The notes under the pieces were generated by a model, which saw only the letters and a program-made list of their open reading frames with translations, was not told where the DNA came from and did not search any database. A DNA stretch of 13,792 nucleotides from an uncultured Bacteroidales bacterium (lineage in GTDB: Bacteria; Bacteroidota; Bacteroidia; Bacteroidales; F082). The position numbers and the translations under genes were made by a program. The DNA lies in assembly GCA_937902805.1 (NCBI GenBank), contig CALEMB010000118.1, positions 1 to 13,792 on the forward strand, read 5' to 3'. How positions within the stretch are numbered: position 1 is the first letter of the stretch; each line of letters starts with the position of its first letter. Below, in pieces: positions 1-6,775 of this stretch.

Positions 1-44
1 GCATACGAGATCGGTCTCGGCATTCCTGCTGAACCGCTCTTCCG
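1..44. other. Illumina adapter sequence at contig end
   Basis: The first 44 bases match, from memory and without a mismatch, the internal part of the Illumina paired-end PCR primer 2.0. They include its GCATACGAGAT start and its CCGCTCTTCCG block. Bases 45-54 differ from the adapter but end in CGATCT, like the adapter 3' end, so the exact junction lies between 45 and 54. This is sequencing contamination and not genome. It marks position 1 as the end of a contig and means that anything translated from here is artificial. Confidence 0.93.
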
Positions 45-526
45 TGCTCGATCTCTTCTCGAAAATCGGCTCCGTACCCACGCCCGAGCCTACCGACATC
101 AACTACCTCATTCGCGACACGATGGACTACCTGCAAAAGCGGTTCTCCAAGAAGTTCGAGTTTGAAATCAATTTGCCAGAAGGAGAATTAATCATGCCCT
201 TGATTCCGTCGTTGTTCCGTTGGGTGCTCGAAAACCTGACCAAGAACGCTGTCGACGCTATGGGCGACCACGGCAAAATCACCCTCAACCTCCTCGACGA
301 TGGCGACCACATCCACATCGACCTGAGCGACACGGGCAAAGGCATTCCAAAATCGAAAATCAATCAGGTGTTCAACCCTGGCTATACCAGCAAGAAACGA
401 GGTTGGGGTCTTGGCCTATCCTTAGCCAAGCGCATCATCGAAGACTACCACAAGGGAAAAATTTTCGTCAAATCCTCCGTGGTAGGCGAAGGCACCACCT
501 TTAGGATCACCCTAAAGAAGCAATAA
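44..526 (+). CDS. sensor histidine kinase, C-terminal ATPase part (5' truncated)
   Basis: This is the C-terminal 160 residues of a two-component sensor histidine kinase. It contains most of the HATPase_c domain, which binds ATP to phosphorylate the conserved histidine of the dimerisation domain. The N box is at residues 61-73 (ENLTKNAVDAM, Asn68), the G1 box is DTGKG at 96-100, and the G2 box is GWGLGLSLAKR at 120-130. The protein ends in a typical TTFRITLKKQ strand. The segment FSKIGSVPTPEP matches, as I recall, a family of Bacteroidales PAS/ATP-binding kinases in which it reads DRFSKIGS; here the Arg is Leu (CTC), possibly because of the adapter junction. The GTG at 44 is not a real start: its G is adapter sequence and the sensor and H-box regions are missing. 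The stop lies 8 bp from the convergent lipoprotein gene. Confidence 0.88.
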   Translation: MLDLFSKIGSVPTPEPTDINYLIRDTMDYLQKRFSKKFEFEINLPEGELIMPLIPSLFRWVLENLTKNAVDAMGDHGKITLNLLDDGDHIHIDLSDTGKGIPKSKINQVFNPGYTSKKRGWGLGLSLAKRIIEDYHKGKIFVKSSVVGEGTTFRITLKKQ

Positions 527-534
527 GCTTGTCT

Positions 535-1059
535 TTACTGCTTTCTCACGTCGAAATAATAGTTGATCATGGACTTGACTACCTTATGGGGTATCCCATT
601 CTGATAGACCGTTTCATAGTAGATATGTCTGGCAAAGCCATGAAGGCGAATGTCTCCCTTGGCATTCTTGTAGACATAAGCGGTTAACGTATAGTCAGGA
701 TTTTCGGAGGAGTTTGGAGATGCCATATTCAGAAGGAATGGATCATCCTCATTGATAGCCGGTTTCCCTGTGAAAGACTTATTAAACGACACCTTTTTAC
801 AATTCATCTTGAACTCAATGGAAGATTCGCTTCCCAAATAGTTAGACACAGTGATATTCGCATCATCACAAATGTGACTATAACTGGTTTCCATCAAGCC
901 ATCAAAAGCACTCGACACGTATGAAAAGGCATAAGTTCCTTTGATGTCGTCAAGGGTAAAATCATAAAACTGTTGCCATTCCTTTGCACCATCCTTTTTG
1001 CAGGCCAGCATCATGGCACCCACCATGAGCAGCAAAGCCATAAATCTCATCTTTTTCAT
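535..1059 (-). CDS. hypothetical lipoprotein
   Basis: A 174-residue exported lipoprotein of unknown function. The N-terminus is a lipoprotein signal peptide: MKKMR, then a hydrophobic stretch and the lipobox MLAC with the modified Cys at residue 20. It is followed by KKDG, a charged stretch of the kind seen after the lipidated Cys in Bacteroidota. The mature part is about 155 residues, beta-rich in appearance, with two further Cys (in SHICDD and KMNCKK) that could form a disulfide. No recognised catalytic motif is visible. The start ATG at 1059 lies only 7 bp after the stop of the M1 peptidase gene, so the two are almost certainly co-transcribed and this is the last gene of the unit. It could be an accessory or substrate-binding partner of the peptidase, but only the context suggests that. 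Confidence 0.8.
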   Translation of the reverse strand: MKKMRFMALLLMVGAMMLACKKDGAKEWQQFYDFTLDDIKGTYAFSYVSSAFDGLMETSYSHICDDANITVSNYLGSESSIEFKMNCKKVSFNKSFTGKPAINEDDPFLLNMASPNSSENPDYTLTAYVYKNAKGDIRLHGFARHIYYETVYQNGIPHKVVKSMINYYFDVRKQ

Positions 1060-1066
1060 ACCTCTA

Positions 1067-3367
1067 TCATTTTACGATTAGTTTTTCTACTGATACTACC
1101 CTGCCCTCCTTGTCGAGGCACATCACCGTATGGCAGCCTTTGGGCAGGTCACTCGTCGAGAAGTCAACGCTCTCGGCTTGCGAGAAGCCTATCCGCTTCA
1201 GTTCCTTGCCATCCACCCCGACGATGCGAATCTGTCCGTCAGTAGCACCCTTCCAACTCACGCGCACTTGACCTTGGGCAGGATTAGGATAAAGCTGAAT
1301 CTTGTTTTCAGTAGCCATAGCCTCTTCCACGCTCAGAGCTTCCTTGTCCCAAGCGGCAATGGCATATTCGCCTGGCTGGACATCGTCAACAATGAAACGG
1401 CCTTGACGCCAGAAACTACTCGGATAAAGCGTATGGGGGATCTCGTGCCAAGCCTCGCTGGCATTCTTGCGGTAAACCAAAGTGGCAGAGTCGTTCTCTG
1501 TTTGGATGATGTCGCCATCGTTAGACCTACTATAGTCGAACTGAGCCGACACAACGGCATCACCAAAATCATAACGGTTAATGGTCCAAAAATGCTTCGT
1601 CGAGAGGTTCAAGTAGGGAATCAAGGGGTCGTCGTAAGGCCCCACCAGATGGTTCTCCACTGCCACAAACACCGAGTCCGTCAGGGTTGTCGCCTGCGCC
1701 CTGAAGTGGGCAAAACTCTGCAAATTCGTGGTCTTCAGCATCATGTTGCTCTGCGTCTTGCCATCGAGCCAGCCATTATTCATGTCGCCAACCATGCCAA
1801 CAGGATCAAAGTCGAGGGTGACAGTAGCCTCGTTGTGCAAGCCACCCCACTCCACTCTTTCCGTAGCCAACTGGAAATCAGGGCCAATAAAGGTAATAAC
1901 ATAACCATTGCTTTGCCCGATATGTGTGTCACCGATGTGTTGGTAGCGCAGGTCAAGCGTCACCTCATACTGGTTACCTACCGGGTTAACCGCAATGATG
2001 CTGGCATACAAATGTGGCATTCCGCCTGAATAAACATATGTGTCAAAGAAGTTGTGCATGTCGATGCCGGAATATTGCGTCAAAGCATCGCACAATTGTT
2101 CGGAGGTAGCGGTTTGATAGGCATATTGCTGGAAATACTGGCGCATGGCTGCAAGGAAATTCTCGCGTCCCATGTAGTTCATCATCGTGCTGACAATGAC
2201 AGCACCACGGTTGTAGATGACATCGCTGTCGTAGGTCAAATCCAACGGCATGTTGTTAATAGGCAGCCAATTGGATTGATTTGACAAACAATTATTTACC
2301 GCATTGTTCACCATTGTCGACATCGTGTTTTGGTAATTCTTCTCGCCATAGACACCCACTTCGTAGAACGCGCCCCAGAATTGGGCGAAGCCCTCATTGA
2401 GCCACATGTCTTCTGCTTCTTCGCAGGTCACCATGTTGCCCGACCACATATGTGAAAGCTCGTGGGCCACATATTCCTCGCCGCTCGTGTTGCCGTTGAT
2501 GATACTCGACGCGAAAGCGATGTTGTCAGTGTGTTCCATACAACCTTTCTTGGTGCTCACATAACCGATACGATTGAAGGGATAAGGCCCCAGAATCTGT
2601 TCAAAATAACCAACAATCTCCTTAATATGGACAAAGGTACCAGGCACGTTGTTCATCTGATTCGGTTTGGCATACACCTCTATCGGGATGTCGCGTTCGA
2701 TGCCTTGATAGGTGTCTTCCCAAAACTCGTATTCGCCCACTGCAAACGAGATATGGTAAGTGGCAATCTCTTGTGGTGTGTTCCAATGCCAAGTGGAGGT
2801 GCCGTCGCCGTTGTCGATGGTTCCAATGAGGACACCACCGCAGATGGCTTTTTTGTCGTTGGTAGCGGTGACAAAAACATCGTATGTGGCCTTGTCAATA
2901 AAGTTATCAACGCAAGGGAACCAAGTCTTGCCGAGGTTGTGGGGCTGACTTTCGAATCCCACACCAAGGTTATAGACATAGTTAGGATCAGCCCAATCTA
3001 CGCCACCCCAGCTCTCACTGAAGGTAGACCCGCCATAGACGACATCCAAGGTGGCAGAAGCACCGGCAGCCAAAGGAGAGGCAAGGTTAATGGTCAGGAA
3101 GTTGTCATTTTGCGAAAAATCCGCGACCGCAGCGCCAGTGGCCGCCAACGAAGTGGCTTCCAGGCTCATCAGTTCGAGGACGACTTGCTGTACCTCGGCC
3201 GTAGCCGTGAAAGTGACGAAGGTCTCCCCTTGCAGGGTGCGATTGGCGAAGTCCAGTTCGTTGATGTGGATTTCGTAGTGGGTCACATTGATGTTTTCGC
3301 CTGCGGTTTGGGCGTTTACAAACAACACCAACAGGGTTAACGATAATAATAAGAATAGTTTTTTCAT
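1067..3367 (-). CDS. M1 family metallopeptidase with T9SS sorting domain
   Basis: A secreted zinc aminopeptidase of the M1 (gluzincin) family, 766 residues. A signal peptide (MKKLFLLLSLTLLVLFVNA, cleavage before Gln) is followed by the beta-rich N-terminal domain. The substrate/exopeptidase motif GCMEH at 275-279 is in the position of GAMEN. The zinc site is HELSH at 302-306, with the third ligand Glu325 in WLNEGFA exactly 18 residues later. The C-terminus, from about IQLYPNPAQG, is a roughly 75-residue type A T9SS sorting domain ending VEKLIVK, so the enzyme should cross the outer membrane by the Por system and be anchored or released. I chose ATG 3367 over the in-frame TTG at 3376 because it starts a clean signal peptide. 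It lies 12 bp downstream of the lipoprotein stop at 3380 and 7 bp upstream of the next lipoprotein. It likely cleaves N-terminal residues from extracellular peptides. Confidence 0.94.
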   Translation of the reverse strand: MKKLFLLLSLTLLVLFVNAQTAGENINVTHYEIHINELDFANRTLQGETFVTFTATAEVQQVVLELMSLEATSLAATGAAVADFSQNDNFLTINLASPLAAGASATLDVVYGGSTFSESWGGVDWADPNYVYNLGVGFESQPHNLGKTWFPCVDNFIDKATYDVFVTATNDKKAICGGVLIGTIDNGDGTSTWHWNTPQEIATYHISFAVGEYEFWEDTYQGIERDIPIEVYAKPNQMNNVPGTFVHIKEIVGYFEQILGPYPFNRIGYVSTKKGCMEHTDNIAFASSIINGNTSGEEYVAHELSHMWSGNMVTCEEAEDMWLNEGFAQFWGAFYEVGVYGEKNYQNTMSTMVNNAVNNCLSNQSNWLPINNMPLDLTYDSDVIYNRGAVIVSTMMNYMGRENFLAAMRQYFQQYAYQTATSEQLCDALTQYSGIDMHNFFDTYVYSGGMPHLYASIIAVNPVGNQYEVTLDLRYQHIGDTHIGQSNGYVITFIGPDFQLATERVEWGGLHNEATVTLDFDPVGMVGDMNNGWLDGKTQSNMMLKTTNLQSFAHFRAQATTLTDSVFVAVENHLVGPYDDPLIPYLNLSTKHFWTINRYDFGDAVVSAQFDYSRSNDGDIIQTENDSATLVYRKNASEAWHEIPHTLYPSSFWRQGRFIVDDVQPGEYAIAAWDKEALSVEEAMATENKIQLYPNPAQGQVRVSWKGATDGQIRIVGVDGKELKRIGFSQAESVDFSTSDLPKGCHTVMCLDKEGRVVSVEKLIVK

Positions 3368-3379
3368 GATTGACAATAT

Positions 3380-4036
3380 TTATGGATTGCTTCGTCGTAC
3401 TTCCTCGCAATGACGCGAAGCGGCAATCCGCCCACCGTCATTACGAGCAAAGCGCGGCAATCCAGATTGTTGTGCAGGTAAAATTGGATTCGTATATATC
3501 GCTTCCGTCTGTATCGCATTGCTTTCGTGCAGTGCGCGGTCGACGATGTGAATTTCGAATTTGATGGTATCGTTCGGCGACAAAGGATTCTGTACTGTCA
3601 GCTTGTATTCCATTGTGCCGCTGATGGCATTCGGATCTTCCGAATCGCGGAGACGCTTGAAGCGGGCGTTGAAAGTCACCGTATCATAAAGCACGAGCGT
3701 GTCGGCAGGGCTGGTGGGCACATGCGGACTCAGCAGTGGTGTCTTCACAAACTCACCGTTTTCGTATTTCAGGTAGTCAACCACCATATTATAATAATAT
3801 GGATCATGGTAGCCGAAGGGATAAGTCGTGTCGCCATCATCGAGACCGAGGTCGCCGTCACCATCGGTATAGGAAAAGGCAATGACCCCTTCACCGCTAA
3901 AAGTGCTGTCGGCATTGAACAAATAGGTAAAACCTTGATATTCAATCTTAGGCTCGATGGGGTATTCTACGGGCTTTTGGCACGCAAACGCCACCCAAGC
4001 CAAAAAAAGCAATCCTATGAGGTTGTGAAATTTCAT
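3380..4036 (-). CDS. lipoprotein with repeat-encoded C-terminal tail
   Basis: A 218-residue lipoprotein of unknown function. The signal peptide ends in the lipobox AFAC with Cys19. The mature protein carries an acidic Asp/Gly segment (SYTDGDGDLGLDDGDT) of the calcium-binding-loop kind that recurs, as I recall, in a Bacteroidales lipoprotein family, and the fold appears to end near VDRALHESNAIQTEAIYT. The remaining tail (residues 192-218, GLPRFARNDGG to RRSNP) is encoded entirely by the palindromic repeat at 3384-3463. The TAA stop at 3380-3382 lies just outside the repeat. The tail is therefore a by-product of repeat insertion near the old stop codon. ATG 4036 is preferred to the adjacent GTG at 4039. 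It is the first gene of the three-gene leftward unit, 12 bp before the M1 peptidase. Confidence 0.82.
   Translation of the reverse strand: MKFHNLIGLLFLAWVAFACQKPVEYPIEPKIEYQGFTYLFNADSTFSGEGVIAFSYTDGDGDLGLDDGDTTYPFGYHDPYYYNMVVDYLKYENGEFVKTPLLSPHVPTSPADTLVLYDTVTFNARFKRLRDSEDPNAISGTMEYKLTVQNPLSPNDTIKFEIHIVDRALHESNAIQTEAIYTNPILPAQQSGLPRFARNDGGRIAASRHCEEVRRSNP
3384..3463. repeat. interspersed palindromic repeat (REP/MITE-like)
   Basis: An 80-bp imperfect palindrome. The left arm 3384-3415 (GGATTGC...CGCAATGACG) pairs with the right arm 3436-3463 (CGTCATTACGAG...GCAATCC). The middle (3416-3435) holds another partial GCGGCAATCC motif. Translations of it (ARNDG, RHCEEVRRSNP; on the other strand RHYEQSAAIQ) are peptide strings I remember as recurring in many unrelated annotated proteins, which is how a dispersed repeat shows itself. 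It sits in the 3' end of the lipoprotein gene and abuts the M1 peptidase start, so it may also form a hairpin in the operon mRNA. Only one copy is in this window. Confidence 0.75.
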
Positions 4037-4054
4037 CACTTTTGTTTTAGGCGG

Positions 4055-4062
4055 TAAAAATA
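4055..4062 (-). promoter_or_regulatory. candidate -7 box for the lipoprotein/M1 unit
   Basis: The minus strand reads TATTTTTA, which matches 7 of 8 positions of the Bacteroidota -7 consensus TAnnTTTG, and lies 18 bp before ATG 4036. No TTG is found at the expected -33 position, so the call is weak. Confidence 0.35.
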
Positions 4063-4166
4063 CAATTTTTTTTGCTTATCGGGGTGGATTTTGGGGAAGA
4101 GATAATTATTTGAAATAAACCTGTTTGATTTTCAACCTTTTAACAAGAAATACCCAAAAAATATCG

Positions 4167-4186
4167 TGGAAAAGTGTGGAAAAGTG
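4167..4186. repeat. 10-bp tandem direct repeat, possible operator
   Basis: Two perfect head-to-tail copies of TGGAAAAGTG (4167-4176 and 4177-4186). They end exactly where the -33 TTG of the kinase promoter begins. The 10-bp period is about one helical turn, which would place two identical faces side by side for a bound regulator or an upstream promoter element. Confidence 0.6.
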
Positions 4187-4215
4187 TTGACTTTTTCACA
4201 AATGTTGTATCTTTG
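4187..4215 (+). promoter_or_regulatory. Bacteroidota-type promoter for the zeta-like kinase gene
   Basis: TTG at 4187-4189, an 18-bp spacer, and a perfect TAnnTTTG box (TATCTTTG, 4208-4215). Transcription would begin near 4222, giving a leader of roughly 48 nt before ATG 4270. The same TTG-N18-TATCTTTG geometry occurs in front of the SPOR gene at 13235-13263, which supports both. Confidence 0.72.
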
Positions 4216-4269
4216 CGGCGTGTTTTGGCATGAAATATGTCATAACCGAAACGAGCAGAACAATAATTG

Positions 4270-4863
4270 ATGCCAAGTTTGTATATCATATCAGGCTGTA
4301 ACGGAGCGGGAAAGACGACCGCCTCTCTGACGGTGTTGCCCGAAACCCTGCAATGCAAGGAGTTCGTCAACTGCGACGAAATCGCCAAGGGCCTCTCTCC
4401 GCTCAACCCCGACGGTGCCAAAGTCGCTGCGGGCCGCCTGATGTTATCGCGCATCAAGAAACTCATCGCTGACAAAGCTGACTTTGCCATCGAGACCACC
4501 TTGGCCGCCAAATCCTACCACTCCCTTATCGTCAAAGCACGCGAAGAAGGCTACAAGGCCAGCCTGATTTATTTCTGGCTGCAAAGCCCCGACCTGGCCA
4601 TCAAGCGCGTGGCGGAGCGTGTGAAGCTAGGCGGTCATCATGTGGACGACAACATCATCCGCAGGCGTTACCGCGCGGGCATCAAGAACCTTTTCAACCT
4701 CTATTGCCCCGTCGTTGACTACTTCCTGTTCATCGACAACAGCATCATGCCCTCAGAGGTCATCGCCGAAGGAAACATCAAAGCTATCAAATTTTACAAC
4801 GAAGAAAAATTCAAAAAAATCAGACAATATGACAACAGTAACAGTGAATGCCAAGAAGAATGA
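4270..4863 (+). CDS. zeta-toxin-like P-loop kinase
   Basis: A 197-residue P-loop ATPase resembling the zeta toxin/COG4185 family, whose founding members phosphorylate UDP-N-acetylglucosamine and so block cell-wall precursor synthesis. Walker A is GCNGAGKT at residues 9-16. FVNCDEIAKGLSP (Asp36-Glu37) is at the position of the zeta NxD substrate/catalytic motif, FAIETTL follows, and a basic segment (RVAERVKLGGH ... IIRRRYRAGI) fits the Arg-containing lid. The last part, LYCPVVDYFLFIDNS, is typical of the family. ATG 4270 is chosen over the adjacent TTG at 4267. The gene has its own promoter and overlaps the next small gene by 35 bp, a toxin-antitoxin-like arrangement. Whether it is a toxin or a housekeeping sugar kinase cannot be decided from sequence. 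Confidence 0.85.
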   Translation: MPSLYIISGCNGAGKTTASLTVLPETLQCKEFVNCDEIAKGLSPLNPDGAKVAAGRLMLSRIKKLIADKADFAIETTLAAKSYHSLIVKAREEGYKASLIYFWLQSPDLAIKRVAERVKLGGHHVDDNIIRRRYRAGIKNLFNLYCPVVDYFLFIDNSIMPSEVIAEGNIKAIKFYNEEKFKKIRQYDNSNSECQEE

Positions 4864-5029
4864 ACTTTCATCCTTCACCAAGAAACTCATGGGAGGTCTC
4901 GATCTTTCGATGAAACGACTGCTTACCATGCGTTGCCGCCACAATGGTTCCTTCTGCTTCTGCGATGCCGACGGCAACATCTACACCGTGAAAGCAAAGG
5001 AAGTCAGAGCCATGATGGAGCAAGATTAA
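4829..5029 (+). CDS. small protein overlapping the zeta-like kinase, possible antitoxin
   Basis: A 66-residue protein beginning MTTVTVNAKKNELSSF and ending VKAKEVRAMMEQD. Its ATG at 4829 lies inside the last 35 bp of the kinase gene in the other frame, so translation is probably coupled. The N-terminal half looks helical (FTKKLMGGLDLSMKRLL). The second half suggests a short hairpin (GSFCFCDADGNIYTVKAKE) with Cys-x-Cys. The shape, with a helix followed by a 'DGNIYTVKA' strand, resembles small proteins I recall beside zeta-like genes in Bacteroidales. The role as antitoxin is an inference from overlap and size. Epsilon antitoxins are usually encoded before zeta, so the order here is reversed. 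An intrinsic terminator follows 24 bp downstream and closes the two-gene unit. Confidence 0.72.
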   Translation: MTTVTVNAKKNELSSFTKKLMGGLDLSMKRLLTMRCRHNGSFCFCDADGNIYTVKAKEVRAMMEQD

Positions 5030-5052
5030 GAGTTCAACGTTACATAGAACCC

Positions 5053-5091
5053 AACCACGATTTGCAGCGATGCTGCGAATCGTGGTTTTTT
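5053..5091 (+). terminator. intrinsic terminator of the kinase/small-protein unit
   Basis: CCACGATTTGCAGC (5055-5068) pairs along its full length with 5072-5085 around a 3-nt loop. There is one G-T wobble, and two extra A-T pairs at 5053-5054. It is followed by TTTTTT at 5086-5091, a textbook rho-independent terminator. The -7 box of the fucosidase starts only 3 bp after the T run. Confidence 0.88.
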
Positions 5092-5093
5092 CG

Positions 5094-5101
5094 TATCTTT
5101 G
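5094..5101 (+). promoter_or_regulatory. -7 box of the fucosidase promoter
   Basis: A perfect TATCTTTG lies 21 bp before ATG 5123, which predicts a leader of about 15 nt. The -33 region would lie at about 5073-5075 (CTG, one mismatch to TTG), inside the terminator stem, so terminator and promoter share DNA. Confidence 0.65.
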
Positions 5102-5122
5102 TCCCCATGAAATCCTATTCCT

Positions 5123-6595
5123 ATGAAAAAAAACGCACTTTTACTATTGATTATAATGCTTGGCTTCGGCCTCAACACCTTCTCCCAAACTGACGACCAA
5201 CGCCCTGAGACCGACACCGTCATCACCCACCGCATCAGCGAGTGGCAGGACCTGAAGTTCGGCTTCATGATGCACTGGGGTATCTACGCCCAATGGGAAG
5301 TGGTGGAATCGTGGTCCATCTGCAACGAGCCTTGGATCAACCGCGATGGTGCTGAATATTACCAATACAAAACTGATTACCAAAACCTTAACAAGACTTT
5401 TAACCCCAAGCACTTCGACCCCGACAAATGGGCCGATGCCGCCAAAGCAGCAGGCATGAAGTATGTCGTCTTCACCACGAAGCACCACGACGGCTTCTGC
5501 ATGTATGGCACCAAGGAGACCTCCTACTCCACCGTCGACCCGAGCTGCCCCTTCTCGAAGCATCCGAAAGCCGACATCACAGGAGCGGTGGTCAATGCCT
5601 TCCGCAACAAAGGCTTCTGGACCGGTCTCTACTTCTCTAAGCCCGACTGGCATTGTGACGACTATTGGGCACACGAATGGGCCACACCCGACCGCAACGT
5701 CAACTATGACCCGACCGTTATGCCCGAGCGTTTCGAGAAATACAAGCAATTTACCCACAAACAGATACGCGAACTCACCCACAACTATGGCGACATCGAC
5801 ATCCTTTGGCTCGATGGTGGCTGGGTGCGTCCCGAATGGAGCGTGAACGACGAAACCCGCCCGTGGCTCGGATGCCAAGGCTACATCCAAGACATCGACA
5901 TGCCCCGAGTAGCAGAGATTGCTAGAGAAAACAACCCCGACCTCATCATCGTCGACCGCTCGGTGGGCGGAAAATACGAGAACTACCAGACCCCCGAGCA
6001 GCAGGTGCCTGACTCGCTCCTGCCCTATCCTTGGGAGACCTGCATGTCTATGGGCAACTCGTGGTCGTATGTCTCCACCGACCAATACAAAAGCACCAAC
6101 AAACTCATCCACCTGCTTTGCGACATCGTGGCCAAAGGCGGCAATTTCTTACTCAACGTCGGTCCCGATGCCGACGGCAACTTGCCCGACACCGCCCTGC
6201 TCCGCATGAAGGAAATCGGTGAATGGATGCAGGTGAACGGCGAAGCTATCTATGGCACACGCCCCATCTATCCATACGCCTACGGCAAATTCCGCTTCAC
6301 GCAAAAAGACGACAAGGTTTACGGTATCTTCCTCTTGGATGAGCAGGAAAGCCCTGTGCCCAATTTGTATTGGTTCGATTCCAAGGGAATGCCTGAATTA
6401 AAGACAGGAAAAATCAAGATTCTGGGAAGCAACAAAACAGCTAATTTGAGCCTCAAAAGCGGTTCAAAAGACCTAGACTATTACAGTCCCACTTATCAAA
6501 TCGAAATCCCTAACGATTATCTATTAGAGACGCCTCACGCAGTGGTGTTTGAAATACGCCGTGGCAAAGCGAAAATCACCCCACAACGATACTAA
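5123..6595 (+). CDS. alpha-L-fucosidase, GH29
   Basis: A 490-residue secreted glycoside hydrolase of family GH29. It releases alpha-linked L-fucose from glycans such as mucin or plant and milk oligosaccharides with retention of configuration. The signal peptide spans residues 1-21 (cleavage near FSQ), suggesting periplasm. Catalytic-domain landmarks are KFGFMMHWGIYA (His51), VVFTTKHHDGF (His121-His122), and the nucleophile motif DILWLDGGW with Asp231, followed by NFLLNVGPDADG before a C-terminal beta domain. There is no T9SS sorting tail. The last stretch ETPHAVVFEIRRGKAKITPQRY contains a segment repeated just past the stop in another frame, suggesting the end of the gene was rebuilt by a local duplication. 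The gene has its own promoter. The AraC-type gene downstream could regulate it, but that is only a guess from proximity. Confidence 0.93.
   Translation: MKKNALLLLIIMLGFGLNTFSQTDDQRPETDTVITHRISEWQDLKFGFMMHWGIYAQWEVVESWSICNEPWINRDGAEYYQYKTDYQNLNKTFNPKHFDPDKWADAAKAAGMKYVVFTTKHHDGFCMYGTKETSYSTVDPSCPFSKHPKADITGAVVNAFRNKGFWTGLYFSKPDWHCDDYWAHEWATPDRNVNYDPTVMPERFEKYKQFTHKQIRELTHNYGDIDILWLDGGWVRPEWSVNDETRPWLGCQGYIQDIDMPRVAEIARENNPDLIIVDRSVGGKYENYQTPEQQVPDSLLPYPWETCMSMGNSWSYVSTDQYKSTNKLIHLLCDIVAKGGNFLLNVGPDADGNLPDTALLRMKEIGEWMQVNGEAIYGTRPIYPYAYGKFRFTQKDDKVYGIFLLDEQESPVPNLYWFDSKGMPELKTGKIKILGSNKTANLSLKSGSKDLDYYSPTYQIEIPNDYLLETPHAVVFEIRRGKAKITPQRY
6511..6557 (+). repeat. direct repeat copy 1 (inside fucosidase 3' end)
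   Basis: From TAACGATT to GTGGTGTTTGAAATACG. It is closely matched by 6593-6634, apart from about 5 missing bases in copy 2. Here it is coding (NDYLLETPHAVVFEIR). Confidence 0.7.
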
Positions 6596-6634
6596 CGATT
6601 TCGAGATGCCACACGCGGTGGTGTTTGAAATGCG
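6593..6634 (+). repeat. direct repeat copy 2 (just after fucosidase stop)
   Basis: It starts with the TAA stop codon of the fucosidase itself and runs to GTGGTGTTTGAAATGCG. In a different frame it still reads EMPHAVVFEMRKK and a stop (TAA, 6643-6645 region), which looks like a second or ancestral C-terminus of the same gene. The 82-bp offset between the copies is not a multiple of three. Confidence 0.7.
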
Positions 6635-6768
6635 AAAAAAATAACGACACCATCAGGTTCGCCGTGAAAAAAACTTCCATGCTGAATGATGTGTTTTTGT
6701 CGCCAAACAATTTAGAAGAAATATTCAGCATGTACTAAGCGATGATGGTGTCGTTGAAACCATTTCGT
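6635..6768 (-). ncRNA. candidate small structured RNA, leftward
   Basis: Read on the minus strand, a perfect 13-bp inverted repeat (AACGACACCATCA at 6755-6743 with its complement at 6655-6643) encloses a perfect 10-bp one (CATGCTGAAT at 6732-6723 with 6687-6678). The outer stem can be extended by TCGC/GCGA (6659-6662 with 6739-6742). The outer stem is followed on this strand by A and seven T, the layout of an intrinsic terminator. A perfect TAnnTTTG box (TACTTTTG, 6783-6776) lies just upstream, so a transcript of about 130 nt is possible. No -33 TTG is visible. The alternative is a MITE-like mobile repeat with the same symmetry. The structure is directly visible; transcription is inferred. 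Confidence 0.4.
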
Positions 6769-6775
6769 TTCGGTG

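Noticed and set aside
1..43. Coding sequence of the histidine kinase upstream of 44
   Set aside because: The reading frame is open, but the bases are adapter sequence.
1130..3340. Plus-strand frames of 299 and 292 codons opposite the M1 peptidase
   Set aside because: They are antisense shadows; the minus strand carries the zinc site and sorting domain.
5144..6112. Minus-strand frame of 322 codons opposite the fucosidase
   Set aside because: It is a shadow of the GH29 coding sequence.
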